A DNA stretch of 7,509 nucleotides from Bacteroidetes bacterium UBA2322. Lineage in GTDB: Bacteria > Bacteroidota > Bacteroidia > Chitinophagales > UBA2359. The stretch lies in NCBI GenBank assembly GCA_002345145.1, contig DDVC01000175.1, positions 1 through 7,509 of the forward strand, read 5' to 3'. Positions 1 through 5,454 of this stretch are shown piece by piece. Every line of letters begins with the position of its first letter. Within the stretch, counting starts at the first letter, position 1. The translations under genes and the position numbers were made by a program. Under the pieces are notes generated by a model that saw only the letters and a list, made by a program, of their open reading frames with translations, did not search any database and was not told where the DNA came from.

Positions 1-34
1 AAGTAGTGGTTTTTACCGGTAAAAACCACTACTT
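1..34. repeat. Perfect 34-bp palindrome at the window edge
   Basis: Bases 1-17 (aagtagtggtttttacc) are the exact reverse complement of bases 18-34, with no spacer, centred on ACCGGT. The symmetry breaks at base 35 on the right; the left side cannot be tested because the window starts there. It lies inside the reading frame of the partial gene, which is unusual for a perfect inverted repeat this long. Confidence 0.9.
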
Positions 35-365
35 TGTGCGCTCTTACAATAACCTGATTGATAAAACCATTTATCCTTATGCTGTTATTGAAGATGCTAC
101 TAAAACTGACCAGCCTACCCGAATTAAACAACCCGATAATGTGTCGTTTTCTTTTACCGATAAATCGGTTACTACGCCACGCGGCACTTTTGATATTAAA
201 GATGCCAATACATACGCCTATAATTTACAGGGTTATCCGGGGGTAAAATCTGTTATTGAAGTTAACCTAAAAGGCAAGCCGGGTAAATTAATGGTTTACC
301 TTAATTTTAAACAACAAATTGAGGTGATTGAAATAGGTAATTCTCGATACACTCTTATGCCCTAA
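3..365 (+). CDS. C-terminal part of an unrecognised protein (5' end outside window)
   Basis: The frame is open from the first bases and ends at TAA 363-365. A GTG lies at 6-8, but the codon before it (GTA, 3-5) is also sense, so the true start is probably upstream and only about 120 C-terminal residues are present. The visible part is polar, with no cysteine and no long hydrophobic segment. Alternating polar and hydrophobic stretches near the end, such as VIEVNLKGKPGKLMVYLNF, suggest beta strands. I recognise no family motif. The first 34 bases, coding for V-V-F-T-G-K-N-H-Y and neighbours, form a perfect palindrome, so the first few residues could be an assembly artefact. The gene converges on the minus-strand protease gene, with 71 bp between the two stops. 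That it is a real coding region rests on the uninterrupted frame and the lack of a competing frame. Confidence 0.6.
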   Translation, partial: VVVFTGKNHYFVRSYNNLIDKTIYPYAVIEDATKTDQPTRIKQPDNVSFSFTDKSVTTPRGTFDIKDANTYAYNLQGYPGVKSVIEVNLKGKPGKLMVYLNFKQQIEVIEIGNSRYTLMP

Positions 366-455
366 AAAGAGAAAAGTGAATAGTTGTGCTAACTACCTAT
401 TATGAGTTACTGGCAACTATCTACCAAAACTACCCACTAATCACTTTTCACTACC
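366..455. repeat. Short intergenic repeat, copy 1 (contains the protease gene stop)
   Basis: A 9-bp inverted repeat (gaaaagtga at 371-379, tcacttttc at 441-449) flanks about 60 bp that include actatctaccaaaact at 416-431. The same 16-mer occurs at 1430-1445, and the match continues imperfectly to the stop codon. In both places the minus-strand gene's TAG is formed by the repeat (437-439 here). The element therefore covers the convergent junction and the last few codons of the protease gene. It is most likely a dispersed non-coding intergenic element; its function is unknown. Confidence 0.55.
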
Positions 456-1093
456 CACACTTTTACCGCCATCATACACCGGTTTTGAAATTCCTGCCAG
501 CTCCATTCTTGCCGAGAGGGGTTGCCGGGCCAGGGGTCGCGCAGCACTACTTTATCGGGATATAAGCCAATGAGGTTGCCCCAATAATCGTATTGTGCAT
601 AGTATGATATGGCAGTAAGTACATAAGCATGTCCCGAGTTGGTTTGTGGGTTAATTAACCCCACTATGAGCGGATTTTTTGATGATAGCGCGCCTACCAC
701 CTCGTTTATGGAGGTATAGCCCCCGTAGGCATACACCACCGCATAACCGCCGCCGGCATTAGGAACCCAGCCATTAAGGGCATATAAAATTTGGTGCTCG
801 TTTGCCGGCAGGTTTATATAGGGCGAGCCGTATATTTTGGTAACAATATCTATTTGGTTGGTTTGTATGCCATGGTATTTGAGCAGCATTTGAATACAAG
901 CTGCCCAGCACCAGTTGCTTTGCGCCTGTGTGCCGGCATTTACCAATTGGGCGCGCATAAACTCAAACTCGGTAGTGGGTATGCCGCAGGTGTAGTAATT
1001 TTGACCTTCTTGTATGCATGATTGGCTGTTTGCACTTTGGAGTAATCCAAATAGCAGCCATACACTTAATAACAGCAGGTGTAGTGTTTTCAT
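437..1093 (-). CDS. Secreted papain-like cysteine protease (AvrRpt2/C70-like family)
   Basis: The product has 218 residues. A signal peptide is clear: MKT, a leucine-rich core at residues 4-19, and a likely cut after ANS near residue 23. The central motif S-N-W-C-W-A-A-C at 59-66 is characteristic of the papain-like C39_2/AvrRpt2 (C70) group, with C62 as the likely nucleophile. H155 in SGHAYVLTAI and D187 in LRDPWPG fit the rest of a Cys-His-Asp triad, each with the hydrophobic and glycine context expected. C26 and C36 just after the signal peptide could form a disulphide, which fits export. The length is normal for a stand-alone domain of this type, with no extra module. The start at 1093 is chosen because the signal peptide begins there. 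The gene has its own upstream region behind a terminator at 1261-1300, so it is probably monocistronic. Substrate is unknown; a peptidase or self-processing role is inference from the family. Confidence 0.8.
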   Translation of the reverse strand: MKTLHLLLLSVWLLFGLLQSANSQSCIQEGQNYYTCGIPTTEFEFMRAQLVNAGTQAQSNWCWAACIQMLLKYHGIQTNQIDIVTKIYGSPYINLPANEHQILYALNGWVPNAGGGYAVVYAYGGYTSINEVVGALSSKNPLIVGLINPQTNSGHAYVLTAISYYAQYDYWGNLIGLYPDKVVLRDPWPGNPSRQEWSWQEFQNRCMMAVKVWVVKSD

Positions 1094-1194
1094 GGTTAAG
1101 GCAATTGGTAAATGAAAAAATGCGTGGATAAGGCTCTGGTTGGCTCATAATGCAACAAAACTCCTCTAATGGGGCAGTTATTTTACCCTTGTGC

Positions 1195-1202
1195 CAAAAG
1201 TA
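1195..1202 (-). promoter_or_regulatory. Candidate -7 box for the cysteine protease gene
   Basis: Read on the minus strand this is TACTTTTG, matching the Bacteroidota -7 consensus TAnnTTTG, about 100 bases before the protease start. A second match, TATCTTTG, lies at 1254-1261 on the same strand, touching the terminator. Neither has a convincing TTTG -33 element at the usual spacing, so which one is used, if either, is uncertain. Confidence 0.25.
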
Positions 1203-1260
1203 TCGCCTTTGCTGCACACATCGGGTAAAATACGGTTGTTGTTTTTGCCTAAACAAAGAT

Positions 1261-1301
1261 AAAAAAACTCCGCCGGTTTTTACACGGGCGGAGTTTTTTT
1301 T
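1261..1301. terminator. Bidirectional rho-independent terminator
   Basis: A 14-bp perfect stem (1261-1274 with 1287-1300) has a 12-base loop. Its core is ctccgcc/ggcggag, flanked by seven A on the left and eight T on the right (1294-1301), so it gives a U-tail in either direction. On the minus strand it would end the transcript of the PDZ gene about 150 bases after its stop and insulate the protease gene. Confidence 0.85.
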
Positions 1302-1302
1302 A

Positions 1303-1455
1303 GTGAAAAGTGAAAAGTGGTTAGTTATTAGTGGTTAGCGCCAAATACCTACTACCATTCCGATTTTATTTCTCGCAAAGGCGCAAATTAGGGGTTATTT
1401 CTTAGTACCGAATACCTACTCTACCCGATACTATCTACCAAAACTAACCACTATT
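1303..1455. repeat. Short intergenic repeat, copy 2 (contains the PDZ gene stop)
   Basis: This AT-rich stretch begins with a tandem heptamer (gtgaaaa at 1303-1309 and 1310-1316). Next come two copies of agtggttag (1316-1324, 1330-1338). It ends with actatctaccaaaact at 1430-1445, shared with 416-431, and ctaaccacta at 1444-1453, which is the exact inverse of 1329-1338. The PDZ gene's TAG (1451-1453) is part of that last arm. In the middle lies ctcgcaaaggcgcaaa (1373-1388), a word resembling CGCAAAG-type intergenic repeats I have seen in other bacterial genomes. No reading frame of note is present. Overall it looks like a longer, more complex relative of the element at 366-455. Confidence 0.5.
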
Positions 1456-2602
1456 CTTTGCCCTTTTTTTCGCCGCAAGAGCTTTTCTGGTTTTTAGAGC
1501 AGCAACCGGCATCGGCAGATGATTTGGCAAGTAGGGTGGTTGCGGCTTTTTTGTTTTTGCCGTTGCGCAGGTATTTTATGGTTACTTTATCGCCTACTAT
1601 CATAGAAGCCAAGGTGTTTTGGAGTTCTTCCATAGTTTCCATGTCTTCTTTGTTGAGGTAGGTAATAATATCGCCTGCTTGCAATCCGGCTTTTTCGGCG
1701 GCGCTACCTTTAGTTACTTCGCTTATGAGCACACCTTTGGCTTTTTTGGCGTTATTGGCTTGTGCCATGGCAGGGGTAAGGGTTTCTCCTATTACGCCTA
1801 AAAATGCTTTTTTACTGTCGGCTTTTTCGGCGTTGCTGCCACAAGAAGCGCCCGATTTTGCAGTTGTGGACGTTTCGGGGGCTTTATCTAAGGTAATAGA
1901 TGCGGTGGCGGCTGCGCCGTTTCGGGTGTAACCCAAGCGTACTACATCGCCGGGTTTGCTTTTTTCCAGTACTTTGCTCAGCACATCGGCATCGGCGCTA
2001 ACGAGGGTGCCATTTACGGCGGTAATGATGTCGTTGGCTTGCAAACCGGCTTTTTCGGCGGGGCTGCCTTTTACCACTTCCTCAATGGTAATGGTGGTTT
2101 TTTGAAAAACCTTGCCGTTTTCTTGTGTTTCTTGTTTGTTCACGTTTAGCACTACGCCCATAAAACCGCGGTTGGCATTGGCATTGCAAGTAGTTTTTTC
2201 AACATGTTGTTGCATCATGTGCATGTTGTTTTGCTGTGCAGGTTTAGCGCCCAGCAAAACGGTGGCGTTGGCGGCTTGTCCGTTTCGGAGGTAAGAAATG
2301 GTAGCTTTATCGCCGGGTTTTAGGGTAGCAAGTTGTTCTTTTAGGGCATCGGGCGAGCTTACGGCTACGTCGTTTATTTGCGTAATGACATCGCCGCCGG
2401 CAAGACCCGCCTTTTGGGCAGGGGCATCGGAGGCTACATCTTCAATTAAAACGCCGTTTTCGGCTTGGGCAAGGTAAACGCCCATGTGTGCCTGATTACT
2501 TTGTGCGCTGTGGCAGGCAGGAGCCGTATTTTGCGCCATGCTGCTGCCCGATGATGCTAAGACAGCAACTGCCATAATGGCAATAAGGACTAATTGTTTC
2601 AT
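1451..2602 (-). CDS. Exported protein with three PDZ domains and no protease domain
   Basis: The product has 383 residues. I start it at 2602 because the signal peptide begins there (MKQLVLIAIMAVAVLASSGSSMAQ, cut near residue 24). An in-frame ATG 16 codons upstream at 2650 would put an unlikely extension before it and lies in the candidate -7 box. Three PDZ domains follow, at about 38-117, 146-238 and 266-358. Each has the PDZ hallmark A-x-K-A-G-L-x-x-x-D-I/V-I-T and a Y-x-R-N-G near its end, as in the PDZ domains of HtrA/DegP proteases, but there is no trypsin-like catalytic domain. Cysteines sit in the linkers rather than in the PDZ domains: C30, C139, C254, then C367, C368 and C376 in a lysine-rich tail. 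A Met/His-rich stretch (MHMMQQH, 127-133) precedes C139. A periplasmic or secreted scaffold or peptide-binding role is inferred; metal or thiol chemistry is only a possibility. It is divergent from the receptor gene. Confidence 0.8.
   Translation of the reverse strand: MKQLVLIAIMAVAVLASSGSSMAQNTAPACHSAQSNQAHMGVYLAQAENGVLIEDVASDAPAQKAGLAGGDVITQINDVAVSSPDALKEQLATLKPGDKATISYLRNGQAANATVLLGAKPAQQNNMHMMQQHVEKTTCNANANRGFMGVVLNVNKQETQENGKVFQKTTITIEEVVKGSPAEKAGLQANDIITAVNGTLVSADADVLSKVLEKSKPGDVVRLGYTRNGAAATASITLDKAPETSTTAKSGASCGSNAEKADSKKAFLGVIGETLTPAMAQANNAKKAKGVLISEVTKGSAAEKAGLQAGDIITYLNKEDMETMEELQNTLASMIVGDKVTIKYLRNGKNKKAATTLLAKSSADAGCCSKNQKSSCGEKKGKE
1677..1711 (-). repeat. Intragenic direct repeat, PDZ3 copy
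   Basis: This 35-base stretch matches 2037-2071 at 32 of 35 positions, exactly 360 bases (120 codons) away. It encodes the K-G-S-A-A-E-K-A-G-L-Q segment of the third PDZ domain, while the partner encodes K-G-S-P-A-E-K-A-G-L-Q in the second. Such DNA identity points to internal duplication or gene conversion between domains. Confidence 0.75.
2037..2071 (-). repeat. Intragenic direct repeat, PDZ2 copy
   Basis: Partner of the 35-base repeat at 1677-1711, with three mismatches, encoding the same conserved loop in the second PDZ domain. The first PDZ domain (near 2396-2430) is clearly more diverged at the DNA level, so the PDZ2/PDZ3 similarity is the more recent event or has been maintained by conversion. 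Confidence 0.75.
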
Positions 2603-2647
2603 AAGGTTAGGTATTAAAAGATGAAAGTGTTGAAGATAAATCGGGTG

Positions 2648-2655
2648 CAAAAATA
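2648..2655 (-). promoter_or_regulatory. Candidate -7 box for the PDZ protein gene
   Basis: On the minus strand this reads TATTTTTG, matching the Bacteroidota TAnnTTTG consensus, 45 bases before the chosen start at 2602. Transcription would begin near 2641, downstream of the alternative ATG at 2650, which supports the shorter protein. A clear -33 TTTG at standard spacing is not visible. Confidence 0.4.
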
Positions 2656-2753
2656 CTACTTTACCTCCATTAACGGCTGTAAATAAAGGTTTATGATTGG
2701 TTAATCTGTGTTAAAGATAGGGCAAATTGCCGGCAGGTTGTCTTATTGGTCTT

Positions 2754-2789
2754 AAAAAGTGGCTTTCGGGAGTAAAAATTACACTTTTT
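2754..2789. promoter_or_regulatory. Inverted repeat in the divergent intergenic region
   Basis: An 8-bp inverted repeat, aaaaagtg (2754-2761) and cacttttt (2782-2789), has a 20-base spacer. It lies between the two candidate -7 boxes of the divergent PDZ and receptor genes, about 90 bases from each. It could be an operator or a small hairpin, but it is short and AT-rich and could be chance. The rest of 2656-2876 shows no gene or other clear site. Confidence 0.2.
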
Positions 2790-2876
2790 GCTGCCTTAAA
2801 AGCGCTATTTCCAAAAAATGACCCAATTGTGGTACTTATTTTTTGTTGTACCTCTCAACATTTAACCAAGCTAAAC

Positions 2877-2884
2877 TAACTTTG
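2877..2884 (+). promoter_or_regulatory. Candidate -7 box for the receptor gene
   Basis: TAACTTTG matches the Bacteroidota -7 consensus TAnnTTTG and lies 56 bases before the receptor ATG, giving a leader of about 50 bases. No TTTG lies at the usual -33 distance; the nearest (2842-2845) is too far away. The leader just before the ATG is A/T-rich without a Shine-Dalgarno sequence, as is usual in this phylum. Confidence 0.4.
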
Positions 2885-2940
2885 CCACTAACAAAATCAA
2901 CGCAAATAATTTACTCCTTTCTAAACTACAAAATTTATTT

Positions 2941-5376
2941 ATGAAGCAATTTCAACACGTATTGCAAGTTCTTTTTTTAGCGCTTTTTCCGGCTGTGTTA
3001 TGGGCGCAGCAAGAAGCTACCCTAAAAGGTGCGGTAACCGATGCCGACACCAGTGAACCGCTGGGATTTGTAAACGTATCTGCCATTGTAAATGGTGAAA
3101 CCCGCGGCGCTCAAACCGACTACGATGGTAATTATACCCTTAAACTGCCTGCCGGTACGCATGTGCTTACATTTAGTTATGTGGGTTATGCCGAACGAAA
3201 AATTACCCAAAAGTTGCTGGCAGGCGATGTAATTACGCTTAACATAGCCATAAGCCAAAAAACCGAACTGCTGGAGCAGTTGGTGGTAACAGCGGGTAAA
3301 TTTGAGCAAAAATTGGGCGAGCAAACCGTTTCGCTGGAGGTTATAAAACCCTCGTTGGTAGAAAATACCAATAGTACAGCCATTGACCAAACCATTCAGC
3401 GCATTCCTGGCGTTGATGTGGTAGATGGGCAGGCTAATATACGCGGCGGTAGCGGTTATTCTTACGGCGCCGGCAGCCGGGTAATGCTGCTTATGGACGA
3501 CATGCCGGTGCTTACTGCCGATGCCGGTTTTCCTAACTGGGATTTCTTGCCCATTGAAAACCTGGAGCAGGTAGAAATTATTAAAGGCGCTTCTTCTGCC
3601 TTGTATGGTTCATCGGCTATGAACGGCATTATAAATATGCGTACCGCTTACCCTAAATCAAAACCCGAAGGAAAAATTACCTTCTTTAACGGCATTTACC
3701 AAAACCCTCGCAATAACGAGGTTATCCGCTACAATGCCGATGGCGCACCCGTTGATACGGTTAATAAATCGTGGTGGGGGGGCGCTTACCCTATTGAAAC
3801 GGGCGGCTCTTTTGCCTATCGGAAAAAATTTAACCAGTTTGACCTTGTTACAGGCGGTTATTTCCTGAACGAAACAGGCTGGCGCCGCCCCGATTACGGC
3901 AGGTTTGGGCGTATTAACGCTAATATGCGTTATCGGTTTGCTAATGTGCCCGGGTTATCCATAGGGCTAAATACCAACATTCAACGCGGCACCAGCGCCA
4001 GTTTCCTAATTTGGGACAGAAACGACGGCGCTTCGGCTGCTGAGGGTACTTACCTATTGTATAAAGCCCTGCCGCCCATTAACAAACGAGGCTTTAAAGC
4101 TACCATAGACCCGTTTGTGGAGTATTTTACCGCATCGGGGTTTAAGGTAAAATTCCAAAGCAGGTACTATAAAAATGATAACCGAAACGATACCAACCAA
4201 AGTACTAACTCCGATTTTTATTATAGCGAAGTACAGGTGCAAAAACGTTTTGAAGATATAGCCTTTACCATTACCGGCGGAGTAGTAGGTAACCTTGCCA
4301 ATGTTGATGCAGAGTTGTATGGCGGTGGCGCTAAATTCTCCTCTTCTAACATTGCTACTTACCTGCAATTAGACAAAAAGTTTTTTGACAAACTCAACCT
4401 CTCTTTTGGAGCCCGATATGAACGCAACCGTATAGAAGACGACGTAGAAGCCAAACCGGTGTTTAGAGCCGGTGCTAACTACCAGGCTGCTAAATATACC
4501 TATTTCCGCGCCTCATTTGGGCAAGCCTACCGCTTTCCTACCATTGCCGAAAAATATGTTTCTACCAATTTGGGTAATATATCGGTTGCCGGTTTACCCA
4601 TTCAAGTACCCTTTGGTATTTTTCCCAACGAAACCCTAAAATCAGAAACAGGCTGGAGCGGCGAAATAGGCTTTAAACAAGGTCTTAAAATAGGAGACTG
4701 GAAAGGGTTCTTTGATGTTTCGGGCTTTATTAACGAGTATAATAACATGATGGAGTTTACCTTTGGCGTAAACGAAGCGCTCCGTCCTTTGTTAGGCGCT
4801 TTTGATATTTGGGACGAATATGCCGCCCTGCCCAATCCACCCGTAACCCTTACCGGCAATGCCGGCACCGGTTTTCAATCTATCAACATTGGCGATACCC
4901 GCATTTGGGGTTTAGATATGAGCCTTGCCGGTACAGGTAAAATTTTGGGCTTACCCATAAATGCCCTGCTCGGTTATACTTGGATTAACCCCACTTTCCA
5001 AGATTTTAACGAACTCCAAAATGTGCTTTCTTCATCAGACGAAAACATACTAAAATACCGATTCCGCCACACCGTTAAAGCCGACCTTGATGCAAACGTT
5101 TGGAAAAACCTAACCATAGGCGGTAATATGCAGTACTACAGTTTTATGGAAGCCATAGATGAAGCCTTTAACCGCCTGCTGCCCGGTATTCAGGATTTTA
5201 GAGAAGAACACAACGGTGGCACACTTATTATAGATGGCAGGCTAAACTACAAAGTTTCTGACGCTGCCACCATAGCTTTTATTTGTAAAAACCTTACCAA
5301 CTTGGAGTATGCCCTTCGACCGGGTTTAATAGACCCGCCACGAAGCTACAATGTTCGCTTCACTTATTCGTTTTAA
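2941..5376 (+). CDS. TonB-dependent outer-membrane receptor (CarboxypepD-reg-like, plug and barrel)
   Basis: The product has 811 residues. The signal peptide is 1-22 (hydrophobic core LFLALFPAVL, cut after WAQ). Residues 27-105 form a carboxypeptidase-regulatory-like beta-sandwich (G-A-V-T-D-A-D-T near its start, then T-D-Y-D-G-N-Y and F-S-Y-V-G-Y), a common N-terminal extension of Bacteroidota receptors. A TonB-box-like L-V-V-T-A follows at 114-118. The plug is about 124-235, with N-I-R-G-G at 166-170 and V-E-I-I-K-G-x-x-S-A-L-Y-G at 211-223. The barrel occupies about 240-811 and ends in R-F-T-Y-S-F, the terminal Phe being typical of outer-membrane barrels. It takes energy from TonB-ExbBD to import a ligand across the outer membrane. 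The ligand is not evident; at 811 residues without a SusD-like neighbour it resembles siderophore, metal or cofactor receptors more than SusC. A 7-G run at 3776-3782 keeps the frame. It probably has its own promoter upstream and ends at a terminator. Confidence 0.9.
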   Translation: MKQFQHVLQVLFLALFPAVLWAQQEATLKGAVTDADTSEPLGFVNVSAIVNGETRGAQTDYDGNYTLKLPAGTHVLTFSYVGYAERKITQKLLAGDVITLNIAISQKTELLEQLVVTAGKFEQKLGEQTVSLEVIKPSLVENTNSTAIDQTIQRIPGVDVVDGQANIRGGSGYSYGAGSRVMLLMDDMPVLTADAGFPNWDFLPIENLEQVEIIKGASSALYGSSAMNGIINMRTAYPKSKPEGKITFFNGIYQNPRNNEVIRYNADGAPVDTVNKSWWGGAYPIETGGSFAYRKKFNQFDLVTGGYFLNETGWRRPDYGRFGRINANMRYRFANVPGLSIGLNTNIQRGTSASFLIWDRNDGASAAEGTYLLYKALPPINKRGFKATIDPFVEYFTASGFKVKFQSRYYKNDNRNDTNQSTNSDFYYSEVQVQKRFEDIAFTITGGVVGNLANVDAELYGGGAKFSSSNIATYLQLDKKFFDKLNLSFGARYERNRIEDDVEAKPVFRAGANYQAAKYTYFRASFGQAYRFPTIAEKYVSTNLGNISVAGLPIQVPFGIFPNETLKSETGWSGEIGFKQGLKIGDWKGFFDVSGFINEYNNMMEFTFGVNEALRPLLGAFDIWDEYAALPNPPVTLTGNAGTGFQSINIGDTRIWGLDMSLAGTGKILGLPINALLGYTWINPTFQDFNELQNVLSSSDENILKYRFRHTVKADLDANVWKNLTIGGNMQYYSFMEAIDEAFNRLLPGIQDFREEHNGGTLIIDGRLNYKVSDAATIAFICKNLTNLEYALRPGLIDPPRSYNVRFTYSF

Positions 5377-5386
5377 CCTAACACCC

Positions 5387-5426
5387 GCCTTCCCGATGTG
5401 TTTGGGCACATCGGGAAGGCTTTTTT
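5387..5426 (+). terminator. Rho-independent terminator after the receptor gene
   Basis: A perfect 14-bp stem (5387-5400, gccttcccgatgtg, with 5407-5420) has a six-base loop and is followed by six T (5421-5426). It begins 11 bases after the receptor stop and ends 28 bases before the ceramidase ATG. It should end most receptor transcripts, or act as an attenuating or stabilising hairpin if the two genes share one message. Confidence 0.85.
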
Positions 5427-5454
5427 CTTCTTCTTTCACTTCTAAATTTTAACC

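Noticed and set aside
963..1256. 97-residue open frame on the minus strand upstream of and overlapping the protease start
   Set aside because: It is rich in Cys, His and Arg with no family resemblance, overlaps the clear signal peptide of the protease in another frame, and its upstream part is the protease leader region.
366..1455. Intergenic repeats as integron attC sites flanking a cassette
   Set aside because: I could not find paired core sites of the RYYYAAC/GTTRRRY type in the right arrangement, and the two copies differ strongly in length and structure.
2601..2650. Longer start at 2650 for the PDZ protein
   Set aside because: It would add 16 residues before an otherwise standard signal peptide, and the upstream ATG overlaps a candidate -7 box, so it would not be in the transcript.
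3776..3782. Seven-G run in the receptor gene as a phase-variation switch
   Set aside because: The run is short, the frame is intact, and it encodes W-G-G in a plausible barrel segment; there is no second sign of phase variation.
2941..5376. SusC-type glycan receptor of a polysaccharide utilisation locus
   Set aside because: It is shorter than typical SusC proteins, and no SusD-like lipoprotein or glycoside hydrolase follows; the next gene is a ceramidase-family enzyme behind a terminator.
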